IMG/VR virus record: IMGVR_UViG_3300032092_000201
Location: 1-26,718 of that record
DNA length: 26,718 nt
Origin: a virus
Reading direction: 5' to 3' (one strand)
The translations under genes and the position numbers were made by a program. The notes under the pieces are model-generated. The model worked only from the letters and a program-made list of their open reading frames with translations, was not told the DNA's origin and did not search any database. Positions 15,493 through 22,384 of the stretch are shown one piece after another; within the stretch, counting starts at the first letter, position 1, and every line of letters starts with the position of its first letter.

Positions 15493-16044
15493 TTATTTTT
15501 TCCAATTGCGAAAGGCATAGTCTATTTCTGTTAACCCCGGATCTAATGCCTCTGACTTTGAGTATGCAGATAGATTAATCTTTCGCAATTTTTCCTTTGG
15601 CTTTAGGGTGTCGATAATAGCCATGAATTGATTACGTTGATCAAGAGTGATTTGATACTCTTTATATTGAGTGTTAATGTAATCAACAGCTCCTATGTAA
15701 TTAGCGGAATCAATCATTAACATCATTTCAGTGCCTACGGAATCAAAATTACCAGTGGCTGGCTTCGGTAACATTCTTACAGGTCTTGCTCCTTCAACTA
15801 CTATTTTTTTATTAGTAGTCTTACCTGGACGCATACCACGCATAATACCAAACCCCATTCGCTTTGAGCTGTTTCGTACCGCCTGAGCATGTTCTTGAGT
15901 AGTGACTTCAACAGTATTACCAGTCTTATGATACACTACGTCAATGCAACCATATGGCTGAGCGGTCGAGCAATCAACACAAACTTTAAATCCTAGCTGA
16001 ACTCTACCAGCTGGAATTATTGTATTACATTTTGCACAATTCAT
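15493..16044 (-). CDS. N-terminal zinc-ribbon protein
   Basis: This 183-residue protein starts with CAKC (C3, C6) and CVDC (C22, C25), a compact zinc ribbon of the DksA/TraR-like type. A VVYHKTGN strand and a basic MGFGIMRGMRPGK stretch follow. The C-terminal ~100 residues are helical and unrecognised. Such ribbons often contact nucleic acid or RNA polymerase, so a regulator is possible. It is the fourth gene from promoter E. Confidence 0.72.
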   Translation of the reverse strand: MNCAKCNTIIPAGRVQLGFKVCVDCSTAQPYGCIDVVYHKTGNTVEVTTQEHAQAVRNSSKRMGFGIMRGMRPGKTTNKKIVVEGARPVRMLPKPATGNFDSVGTEMMLMIDSANYIGAVDYINTQYKEYQITLDQRNQFMAIIDTLKPKEKLRKINLSAYSKSEALDPGLTEIDYAFRNWKK

Positions 16045-16047
16045 TAG

Positions 16048-16218
16048 TCAATAAGATAAGTTAAAGTTATCAATGTCCTCGGCTTCAATGTCTAGTTCTC
16101 CGTCCTTTGAACTACCTACGGTATACATTGGAGTTCCGTTACGAGCGGTATATGTGTTTTGTATTCTAACTCTTTCGCGGTCAAGTACCGCCCAATCACC
16201 TATTTGAAATTTATACAT
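16048..16218 (-). CDS. Hypothetical small beta-rich protein
   Basis: The protein has 56 residues from the ATG at 16218 (MYKFQIGDWAVLDRERV). An upstream ATG at 16251 would add 11 residues but overlap the previous gene. The internal start follows that gene's stop by 11 nt and begins at a plausible beta-barrel-like segment, so I prefer it. The fold resembles a KOW- or SH3-like small barrel, by composition only. Confidence 0.55.
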   Translation of the reverse strand: MYKFQIGDWAVLDRERVRIQNTYTARNGTPMYTVGSSKDGELDIEAEDIDNFNLSY

Positions 16219-16229
16219 ACTCTTATATT

Positions 16230-16469
16230 TTAAAAATACATCATGTACCATGGTAATTGTCCTTGCTCTTTTTTAAGCTGTTGTTCATGGTGCTCAACTT
16301 CACTATAGACAGCTAGGTTGAGATATGTTTTTGTCCATTTATCAAAGTGGAGATTTTCAGAAGCCCATTCGGGTTCAAGTGTATGAAGTATTCCACCTTC
16401 ATAGTCTGAGATCTTTTCTTTAAGCTTAAGGTCTGCGATCATCTGATCTAATACTTGTTCTGCTGTCAT
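16230..16469 (-). CDS. Hypothetical small helical protein
   Basis: This 79-residue protein is rich in Glu, Lys, Leu and Trp, mostly helical by pattern, without known motifs. It lies 18 nt downstream of the first gene of the operon driven by promoter E. Confidence 0.6.
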   Translation of the reverse strand: MTAEQVLDQMIADLKLKEKISDYEGGILHTLEPEWASENLHFDKWTKTYLNLAVYSEVEHHEQQLKKEQGQLPWYMMYF

Positions 16470-16487
16470 ATTTTTATTTTTTAATTA

Positions 16488-16841
16488 TTACTTACTGTAC
16501 CCTACCAATTTAACATCCAAATCCTTTACAAAACCTTCCATAACCATATCCGGCCACAAATCACTATTCATCCAATGGCCGGCAGTCATATCAAGCTGTC
16601 TACAAGCATCTTCATGTATAGCATCCATATCAACGCTACCAGCAAAACCATACCCACAAATGAACTTGGCAATCTGTCTCAAATCCTCTTCATTGTCATC
16701 GGTATATGCTCGACTCAATACTACAAAAATAGCTTCTTTCATCGTGGCCATAACCTTGTCATTATGCTCATACATTTCTGGACTCCATGGACGGGTAATC
16801 TCAATACCATACTCCATACCTAACACTTTTGTTTTACTCAT
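16488..16841 (-). CDS. Hypothetical protein, first gene of the long operon
   Basis: This 117-residue mostly helical protein is rich in Met, Asp and Trp. No family is recognised. It is the first gene after promoter E (16868-16899) and its repeat array, and heads an operon that runs without a visible promoter to 6246. It may act early in infection. Confidence 0.65.
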   Translation of the reverse strand: MSKTKVLGMEYGIEITRPWSPEMYEHNDKVMATMKEAIFVVLSRAYTDDNEEDLRQIAKFICGYGFAGSVDMDAIHEDACRQLDMTAGHWMNSDLWPDMVMEGFVKDLDVKLVGYSK

Positions 16842-16867
16842 AGGACTTATTATTTTTAATTATTTCA

Positions 16868-16899
16868 TAAAATTAAGGACAGAATCCTAGAAAACCTAG
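16868..16899 (-). promoter_or_regulatory. Promoter E, for the long operon
   Basis: The minus strand reads CTAG, 20 nt, TAATTTTA, TGAAAT. GTTAC (plus strand 16915-16919) lies exactly 15 nt upstream of CTAG. It is the only member of the family between 6.1 and 21.5 kb, so it probably drives all genes from 16841 to 6246. Confidence 0.7.
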
Positions 16900-16914
16900 A
16901 GAAAAGTTGAAAAT

Positions 16915-17031
16915 GTTACTTGAGCACCGGTAACGCCTTAAGTATCAATGAGTTACAAGCTCGTACCGTTAACGTAGGTAACCCATTGATTACCAATAAG
17001 TTATAAGTTATTGATTATCAATGAGTTACAG
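16915..17031. repeat. Operator-like repeat array upstream of promoter E
   Basis: GTTAC-N10-GTAAC is followed by three palindromic units at about 16930-16957, 16977-17005 and 17009-17031, each a variant of ATTGATTATCAATGAGTTAC. It has the same arrangement as the arrays at promoters C, D and F. Confidence 0.65.
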
Positions 17032-17076
17032 ACTCTATTAGAGAACGTTTAAAGAACTTCCCTATTTTAGGGTATC
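17009..17076. repeat. Long repeat shared with 5546-5615
   Basis: About 68 bp match the segment at 5546-5615: the last operator unit, an identical GACTCTATTA, an AAAGAACT block and a hairpin CCCTA-N4-TAGGG (CCCTATTTTAGGG here). The copy lies just behind the phosphoesterase gene, as the other lies just behind the 5661 gene, so it may be a 3'-end module as well as part of the regulatory region. Confidence 0.5.
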
Positions 17077-17123
17077 TTAACCCCAGTTATACTATAAAAC
17101 CATTAGATTTGGGCGGTATTAGT

Positions 17124-17825
17124 TTATAATTCACCCAAACTGAACTCCTGGTTCTCATAGACTAGATATTGGTGTTCTGGAATGGCATCAATAAAGTAAT
17201 ACCTACCTCCAGTTGCTTTACCCATATCAATATACTTGACTTGAGTATGACCGACAATCTGGATGTAATCCTTTTTAAGGAATGTTTCCTTGTTACCGGA
17301 CATTAAACTGCCAGGTCGGATCCAAATTGGTGTTTGTGTTTTACTATCACCGTACGGATCCCAACCTGTGAATATAAATGCATTTGGTCTATGTTGCCAA
17401 ATCTGATTCACAAAGTCAGCAATTGGTTCATCGGTATATCCTTGCTGTGTAACTAACCAGTTATGTCCAATACCAGCATGCGTACATAAGATGTTATCCA
17501 ATTGATAACACATTTGCATATGATGCTTGTTCTCTTCCAGTAACTGTCTAATAGCAGCAGCTGCACCATATTGGTAACCGGAATATGTTTCGCCGCCTGG
17601 ATAATAATGGAAGTCATGATTACCAACGAGTAAGATAACTTCTATATCCTTGGCTTGTTCTTTGAACTCAATTATCTCTTTGAAGTTATGCATTTGCTCA
17701 GTTGCGCCGAGATCAAAACTATCAAAGTAGTCTCCTATAAACACGACACGATCCGGATTCTCCTTGGTGATAATGTCTTTCCATAATGCGCGACCATGGG
17801 TGTCGCCTAAAAATATTGTTTTCAT
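17124..17825 (-). CDS. PPP-type metallophosphoesterase
   Basis: This 233-residue calcineurin-like enzyme has GDTHG (8-12), GDYFD, GNHDF, a CTHAGIGH block and VGHTQV, the pattern of the PPP/lambda-phosphatase branch. Substrates could be phosphoproteins, 2',3'-cyclic phosphates or nucleotides. Bacterial Pnkp carries a phosphoesterase of this general type between its kinase and ligase domains. Here it is the last gene of an operon with a kinase and an RNA ligase, and it overlaps the preceding phosphoesterase by 4 nt. A role in RNA 3'-end healing is therefore an attractive inference. Confidence 0.88.
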   Translation of the reverse strand: MKTIFLGDTHGRALWKDIITKENPDRVVFIGDYFDSFDLGATEQMHNFKEIIEFKEQAKDIEVILLVGNHDFHYYPGGETYSGYQYGAAAAIRQLLEENKHHMQMCYQLDNILCTHAGIGHNWLVTQQGYTDEPIADFVNQIWQHRPNAFIFTGWDPYGDSKTQTPIWIRPGSLMSGNKETFLKKDYIQIVGHTQVKYIDMGKATGGRYYFIDAIPEHQYLVYENQEFSLGEL

Positions 17826-18481
17826 ATTAATCGTTTTTCGTGATGATCTTTTGGTAATGTTAATTTAGCAATTGGTTGTTTGTCCATTATTTTTAATACG
17901 TCTTCCATACTAATAGGTGCCATACAATTTCCATCCACTCCTACATCCATTGCTTTACCATCGGCTACCCTAAGGTGAATAGGTAAGTGAACGTGTCCAT
18001 GCAAGTGAATAACTCCATTGTTCATGTTATTCCAACTAGCAATTGGATAATGCATACAAACAAAAGTGAATCGATCCATGGCCTCTTTCTTAGACCTACC
18101 AGGACGTTTAACTTCCAAGTACAAGTATTCATGTACTGAACTGAATAAGCTTTGCACATTGTCTTTGTTTCGTTGGATATGGTGATCGTGGTTACCTAAA
18201 ACCAAATGTACATTCTGGCATACAATACGATCCCTGAAAGCTTTAATACTCTCGAACCCACCAAATGACCAATCGCCTAAGTGAATCAAAATATCATTTT
18301 GTCCAACATAGCCGTTTATCCAATACACTAACTCATCATTCATTCTATCCAATGAACTGAAGTCGCGGGTTAAATTATCGGCTCCAGTCCAATTGGTAGT
18401 CGCTCTGCATATGTTAGCATGGTTGTAGTGAGTGTCACTTGTAAACCATAATCTTTGCCCTTGTTTCAATTCTATTTTCAT
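17822..18481 (-). CDS. Calcineurin-like phosphoesterase
   Basis: The protein has 219 residues from the ATG at 18481 (MKIELKQGQRLWFTSDTHYN); an upstream ATG at 18502 adds 7 hydrophobic residues and is less likely. Metal-binding blocks are SDTHYNHANI, HLGDWSF, LGNHDHH, CMHYP and LHGHVH. This set is common in phage phosphoesterases of unknown substrate. It lies between the RNA ligase and the PPP-type enzyme and overlaps the latter by 4 nt, so it is probably part of the same end-processing pathway. Confidence 0.87.
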   Translation of the reverse strand: MKIELKQGQRLWFTSDTHYNHANICRATTNWTGADNLTRDFSSLDRMNDELVYWINGYVGQNDILIHLGDWSFGGFESIKAFRDRIVCQNVHLVLGNHDHHIQRNKDNVQSLFSSVHEYLYLEVKRPGRSKKEAMDRFTFVCMHYPIASWNNMNNGVIHLHGHVHLPIHLRVADGKAMDVGVDGNCMAPISMEDVLKIMDKQPIAKLTLPKDHHEKRLI

Positions 18482-18524
18482 AATGCTTAAATATAATAAC
18501 AAAAACTTTTAAATCCAAATCTTT

Positions 18525-19664
18525 TTAATGCGAATCTCCTACATCATGTTTCTCTCCGTAGATTAGGTAGTCTGGGTTGATCACCTTAGCTACCTTATTA
18601 CGCTCTCCAGTAAAGTACTTGATCACAATACCTTCGTGTGGTACTTTGGTTCCTTCAATGTAGTTGTTGAATGTATATTTGTCTTGGATCTCCTGAGACC
18701 AATCTCCATAGTATAAAATTGGAACGAAAGTTAATCCTAACCAAGAGTCAATAATCTTCCAAGCATCATAAGTTGTTTGATACTCACCATTGACTTTAAC
18801 ATCAAAGCCATTAAAGTCCATATCAACCAAACCGTAGTCATAATTCTTCTGTATACCAGCTCCAAAGATTTCTCCATAAATGATAATACCTTCACCAATC
18901 TCTTCAATACTATACTCCTTTGCTAATGCCCAAAGCTTATTTTTGATATCAAGTTTCTCAGCAACGGTTGCCCACACATCTGTATCATAGAACCCTTGTG
19001 AGTCAGACCCTTTCTCTACGTTATGGGATCCATACACATATTCATACTCAATCCATTCATTACCGAAGAACCTTTTAACCTTATCCCAGATCGTTAACCT
19101 ACGTTTCTTAACAATACCATAGCGAGCATTTGTACCATGAATCTTTCTAGTAATCTCAACTAGATCATTCTCAGTAAACATACCAGCTACATTCTTCAAG
19201 TTAGGGAATTTGTAATACACATGAAAGTTAGGATTCTGATGATATCTAATCTTACGACCTGAAGACAATTGCACTTGTACGGCAGGTGGTTCGTACTTAA
19301 AGATCTTTAACACATCCATCATATCCTCACCTTCATCCCATTTTGTGTTAGCGTGTCTAGTAGCTTCACGGGCATACTTTAAAGGTATAATTAAGCACTC
19401 GGAATATACTCCTCTTAATTTAACAGTACGCACCCGTTGACCTTTACGTAGGTAGTTAGTCACATTCATTGCATCCGACAACTCTTGTGGTATGACTGCA
19501 TCTGTTGTTGCTACTACCACTAGGTCATCTACTCGGTAATGTCCTTTTTGTATAATACAATTCCATCCACCGATAACAGCTTGTTCGATATTATCTGCTC
19601 CTGGGATTGGTTTAATTTCATTTATACGTGCTATATAGCACACTGAGTTATTATTTTCCATCAT
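18525..19664 (-). CDS. RNA ligase, DraRnl/Rnl5-like with N-terminal OB domain
   Basis: This 379-residue RNA ligase has an N-terminal OB-like module of about 120 residues (CYIARINEIKPIPGADNIE). The nucleotidyltransferase domain has the adenylated lysine in KIHGTNAR (K174), IIIYGEIFG (motif III), FDVKVNG (IIIa), EGIVIKY (IV) and KVINP (V). An OB domain ahead of the catalytic domain is the hallmark of the Deinococcus RNA ligase group, which seals 3'-OH/5'-phosphate nicks in duplexes whose 3' end is RNA. It overlaps the polynucleotide kinase gene by 4 nt. Together they can rephosphorylate and reseal cleaved RNA, such as tRNA cut by host anticodon nucleases. Confidence 0.9.
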   Translation of the reverse strand: MMENNNSVCYIARINEIKPIPGADNIEQAVIGGWNCIIQKGHYRVDDLVVVATTDAVIPQELSDAMNVTNYLRKGQRVRTVKLRGVYSECLIIPLKYAREATRHANTKWDEGEDMMDVLKIFKYEPPAVQVQLSSGRKIRYHQNPNFHVYYKFPNLKNVAGMFTENDLVEITRKIHGTNARYGIVKKRRLTIWDKVKRFFGNEWIEYEYVYGSHNVEKGSDSQGFYDTDVWATVAEKLDIKNKLWALAKEYSIEEIGEGIIIYGEIFGAGIQKNYDYGLVDMDFNGFDVKVNGEYQTTYDAWKIIDSWLGLTFVPILYYGDWSQEIQDKYTFNNYIEGTKVPHEGIVIKYFTGERNKVAKVINPDYLIYGEKHDVGDSH

Positions 19665-20077
19665 AGTTCTATTTCAAATCTGTTTTTCATTTCTTTTACT
19701 TTTTCGGCCGGACACCCATGCACATTTATTCCATCGTGTCTATTCTCTACAATGACGGAATGTACTCGATATCCATACTTCTCAGCTAATCCATAGTAAG
19801 CATACATTTCCCATTCCTGGGTAAAGGTGTTGGATACTACTATTTCAGAATAGTCGAGCCCATTGGTGTCTTGATTCTGTTTCATTCTAGCTTCAACTTC
19901 GTCTTTGCACCATTGATGTGCAATTTTAAGATCTGCTGGATTGAATTTATATTCGCCTGTCTCAGCATCGATAAAGTATTTATCCGCTTCACAAACTGCA
20001 TTGTTATCTACAATTACATTTGCTAATGTCGACTTACCTGATCCAGGTAGCCCTCTTAATAGTATTAACGTTTTCAT
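19661..20077 (-). CDS. P-loop polynucleotide-kinase-like protein
   Basis: This 138-residue P-loop kinase has Walker A GLPGSGKST (9-17) near the N-terminus, a CEADKYF segment typical of the phosphate-acceptor region of AAA_33/Pnk-type kinases, and an EIVVSNTFTQEWEM strand in place of a classical Walker B. It contains no phosphatase domain, unlike T4 Pnkp. It is coupled by 4-nt overlaps to the primase-like gene before it and the RNA ligase after it. It most likely phosphorylates 5'-OH RNA ends for the ligase; a small-molecule kinase role cannot be excluded. Confidence 0.85.
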   Translation of the reverse strand: MKTLILLRGLPGSGKSTLANVIVDNNAVCEADKYFIDAETGEYKFNPADLKIAHQWCKDEVEARMKQNQDTNGLDYSEIVVSNTFTQEWEMYAYYGLAEKYGYRVHSVIVENRHDGINVHGCPAEKVKEMKNRFEIEL

Positions 20078-20673
20078 ATTGCGTATAGTATTGTTGGGTT
20101 ATCTTTATGTATTTCTGGAATATCGCCTTGTAAGGATAGATACTTATTAAATGCATCGGTATCAAACTTCTTGGTAATCAAATGATATCCGTTACTAGTT
20201 GGAATACAAGTAATAATCTTCGGACCGTCTGGTTTCATGATAGCATCAATGATATGAGCAATCCTATGAATGATAATCTCATCCTTAGTGTCAATATCGA
20301 CAATCCAAGTCTTGGTATTATACGGTTCGCTGTTATTACGACCGATAATAGTTTCAAAGCTTGACTTGATACCTTCATACTGCTCATTGGCAATCAACTC
20401 AGCATTGTGACGCAAACATTCCAAAGCAATCTTACGCCATTTCCTTCTATTCAAATGAATATAAGCTCTGGCATTAAACGTTTCACACAACTTGATAATC
20501 TCATCTTTGTTCTTATCAAACTTTTCCAGACTGGAAATGTTATATGACCGTATAATACGATTATTGGATCCTAGCTCTGAGTTCTCTTTCTTGCGTTGGA
20601 TAATCTGAATAAAGTAAAAGTAATCAGATTCAAATTTAAGCAAGTCTCTTATTTGGTCAAAGTTATTAGTCAT
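20074..20673 (-). CDS. Archaeo-eukaryotic primase-like (AEP) candidate
   Basis: This 199-residue protein has no confident family. WIVDIDTKD (D126-x-D128) followed by CIPTSNGYHLI (S160...H164) matches, in order and spacing, the DxD and S-x-G-x-H signature of AEP/PrimPol nucleotidyltransferases. The N-terminal ARAYIHLNRRKWRK is also reminiscent of that fold. A third acidic motif is not clear. If it is a polymerase, the operon would combine polymerase, kinase, phosphoesterase and ligase, as LigD and Pnkp systems do. It overlaps the SWIM gene by 8 nt and the kinase by 4 nt. Confidence 0.55.
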   Translation of the reverse strand: MTNNFDQIRDLLKFESDYFYFIQIIQRKKENSELGSNNRIIRSYNISSLEKFDKNKDEIIKLCETFNARAYIHLNRRKWRKIALECLRHNAELIANEQYEGIKSSFETIIGRNNSEPYNTKTWIVDIDTKDEIIIHRIAHIIDAIMKPDGPKIITCIPTSNGYHLITKKFDTDAFNKYLSLQGDIPEIHKDNPTILYAI

Positions 20674-20941
20674 AATTCAATTTGGTTTCTTCAATATGCC
20701 TACATTTACTTCTAAACTCATATCCCTTGCAGGTGCAGGAATAATGGCCATGGCTCCTTGTCACTGTATAATATGATCCTGGCTTACTGGCTTTAACTTG
20801 TACGGATAATACCTTTGGTACCGTTACTACAGCTTCTGGCTTTGGTTGTTCTGATAACACATAATCATCAGCAACCTTTTGCCAACCGTTGGCATCCACC
20901 AACCAGTTCTGTCCTAATATTTTTGTTACTATGGCTTTCAT
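20666..20941 (-). CDS. SWIM zinc-finger protein
   Basis: This 91-residue protein ends in a SWIM-type zinc finger: C69-x-C71, then C80-x-H82 (CTCKGYEFRSKCRHIEE), preceded by a beta strand (YYTVTRSHGHYSC). SWIM domains bind DNA or proteins and accompany recombination and repair factors. The N-terminal half resembles a small beta domain with IVTKILGQNWLVDANG. It sits in the RNA-repair operon, with a 1-nt overlap to the upstream gene. Confidence 0.82.
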   Translation of the reverse strand: MKAIVTKILGQNWLVDANGWQKVADDYVLSEQPKPEAVVTVPKVLSVQVKASKPGSYYTVTRSHGHYSCTCKGYEFRSKCRHIEETKLNYD

Positions 20942-21192
20942 TAGTTTAAACTTGCTACTAGTTGTTGTTTCTGTTTCTCAATAGCGTCATCCATCATGGG
21001 AATTGCTATTTTGGCTTGCAATAATAAAAGAGAAAGCTCTAATAAACGAGATGCCTTTTCTTGTGTATCACCAATACCCAATTCCAAATCCACTGTCAAG
21101 GAATCTCCTTCTTCTTGTAATTGGTCAACGGCTTCTTGTAATTGGGCTCTCAACTCTTTAAGAGTATGATAATCTTTCTGTAAATCAATCAT
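20941..21192 (-). CDS. Small coiled-coil protein
   Basis: This 83-residue protein is almost wholly helical, with Leu/Gln/Glu heptads broken around a GIGD turn (about residue 40), suggesting an antiparallel hairpin. No family is recognised. It is the second gene of the operon driven by promoter F. Confidence 0.62.
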   Translation of the reverse strand: MIDLQKDYHTLKELRAQLQEAVDQLQEEGDSLTVDLELGIGDTQEKASRLLELSLLLLQAKIAIPMMDDAIEKQKQQLVASLN

Positions 21193-21197
21193 AGGGC

Positions 21198-21548
21198 TTA
21201 TTTTGTTAGTTTATGAATTTTAATATTAACACGACGTTTAAAGCATTTCCATTGCTTTTCAAAGCTTTGTTCACTAGCATCGCCATTCCATAACTGGTCC
21301 TTACACTTATTCAGTTTATGAATAATACCTTTAGGATAGTGTCTCATGAAACGAAAGAACTGATTCTTATTAACATGATTCTCTCCTTCCCAAACACCGC
21401 CTGGCATCCTTTCATTACCACGGAATGAAATCAATTTGGTACGAGTTTCATGATAAGGTTGATAATAATAAACATCGATAGCTCGAGTATCAAAATTAGG
21501 TTCAAACCAAAGCTGTTCGGCTCCATTGTTAATGTTTAACTTTTCCAT
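21198..21548 (-). CDS. Hypothetical basic protein, first gene of the RNA-repair operon
   Basis: This 116-residue protein is rich in Asn, Phe and Trp, with a basic C-terminal half (KRRVNIKIHKLTK at the end). It contains no recognisable domain. It is the first gene after promoter F. A nucleic-acid contact is plausible from its charge, nothing more. Confidence 0.65.
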   Translation of the reverse strand: MEKLNINNGAEQLWFEPNFDTRAIDVYYYQPYHETRTKLISFRGNERMPGGVWEGENHVNKNQFFRFMRHYPKGIIHKLNKCKDQLWNGDASEQSFEKQWKCFKRRVNIKIHKLTK

Positions 21549-21565
21549 ATTTTTTAATTAGATCA

Positions 21566-21597
21566 TAAAGATAAGTACAAAATCCTTGTAGTCCTAG
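21566..21597 (-). promoter_or_regulatory. Promoter F, for the RNA-repair operon
   Basis: The minus strand reads CTAG, 20 nt, TATCTTTA, TGATC. GTTAC (plus strand 21613-21617) lies exactly 15 nt upstream. The start codon at 21548 follows about 18 nt later. Confidence 0.7.
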
Positions 21598-21612
21598 AAA
21601 AAAGTAAGAAAT

Positions 21613-21708
21613 GTTACGTTTGGACCGGTAAACCACTGATTATCAATGAGTTACCGGACCTTCGACACCTATTATAAAATGTAAGTTATTGATTATCAAT
21701 GAGTTACA
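21613..21708. repeat. Operator-like repeat array upstream of promoter F
   Basis: GTTAC-N10-GTAAA leads into one unit (about 21627-21656) and a second (about 21681-21708), both with TGATTATCAATGAGTTAC. The outer unit contains the stop codon of the 27-residue ORF at 21704-21787, mirroring the overlap seen at 6246. Confidence 0.63.
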
Positions 21709-21787
21709 AATCTATATCATCTGGACATCTATCTATGATATGACGTTTAACAAATTGGCACCACCAGGCTTTAAAGTTATTCCACAT
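21704..21787 (-). CDS. Tiny ORF, 27 residues (WWCQFVKRHI type)
   Basis: This short ORF starts inside the 3' end of the preceding membrane gene (11-nt overlap) and encodes 27 residues including KAWWCQFVKRHIIDRCPDD. The aromatic-basic core looks like the short cytoplasmic tails or mini-proteins of other phages. Its stop codon lies in the operator repeat. Supported by coupling and composition only. Confidence 0.4.
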   Translation of the reverse strand: MWNNFKAWWCQFVKRHIIDRCPDDIDL

Positions 21788-22127
21788 TACGCAATATTGT
21801 TGCTGTTCCGCCAATTATAAATGTTATGCCGATTGGAATCATTAATGGTCGAGTTCCTTGTTTCATGTAAGGCTTATAAAACCATCCAGATTGACCTTGT
21901 TTAGCATACTTCCATGCTTCATTACCTTCAAATTGATGAGCAATAATAATTGCTGTACCTGCTATAACAGCAGCTATTCCGGCCTTTCGCATAACAGCAG
22001 CATCGCTTACATAGTTCCTACGCATTGCAGAATTCATTCTGTCAAATGCAGCGTTACGTTGTTGTCTTGTTTGTGCCTGACTAAATAACGTCATCAAACA
22101 CAGAATTATAACCATTAGTCGTTTCAT
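21777..22127 (-). CDS. Secreted or membrane protein of unknown function
   Basis: This 116-residue protein has an N-terminal signal peptide (MKRLMVIILCLMTLFSQAQ) and two later hydrophobic segments (about 49-64 and 92-110) separated by a Trp/Tyr/Lys-rich loop. This predicts an envelope protein with two further membrane passes. No family is recognised. Its start codon overlaps the stop of the tiny lipoprotein gene (TAATG). Confidence 0.65.
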   Translation of the reverse strand: MKRLMVIILCLMTLFSQAQTRQQRNAAFDRMNSAMRRNYVSDAAVMRKAGIAAVIAGTAIIIAHQFEGNEAWKYAKQGQSGWFYKPYMKQGTRPLMIPIGITFIIGGTATILRNVE

Positions 22128-22267
22128 TACTTTACTGTTTCAATTTTATCATATGCGGCACACTTAGGATGTTTGGATACACATCCAGTTAAGATTACTG
22201 ATAATGCTACTCCTAAAATAATACCTGTTACCACAGCTATTGTTAATCGTTGATCTTGTTCTGTCAT
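22127..22267 (-). CDS. Tiny lipoprotein, 46 residues
   Basis: This 46-residue ORF encodes an N-terminal charged stretch, a hydrophobic helix (about 9-26) and a lipobox-like LTGC with the cysteine at 29, leaving a mature part of 18 residues. That is the architecture of a small outer-membrane lipoprotein, such as an Rz1-like o-spanin, although the long N-terminal region before the helix is atypical. It overlaps both neighbours by 1-4 nt (ATGA upstream, TAATG downstream), which supports it as a real gene. Confidence 0.6.
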   Translation of the reverse strand: MTEQDQRLTIAVVTGIILGVALSVILTGCVSKHPKCAAYDKIETVK

Positions 22268-22380
22268 TGTTTTTCTTTTTTAATTGCTATATAATTTGCT
22301 CGATACCAACCAAATATTTCATCATGATATTCATTAGCTGGTCTAAATTCATCCATGTCAATGTATATCTCATCATACAT
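22264..22380 (-). CDS. Tiny acidic ORF, 38 residues
   Basis: This ORF of 38 residues has an acidic, Tyr-rich N-terminal half (MYDEIYIDMDEFRPANEY) and a basic C-terminus (IKKEKQ). It begins 4 nt after the thioesterase stop and overlaps the lipoprotein start by 4 nt (ATGA). Function is unknown; packing in the operon is the main support. Confidence 0.5.
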   Translation of the reverse strand: MYDEIYIDMDEFRPANEYHDEIFGWYRANYIAIKKEKQ

Positions 22381-22384
22381 TGAT

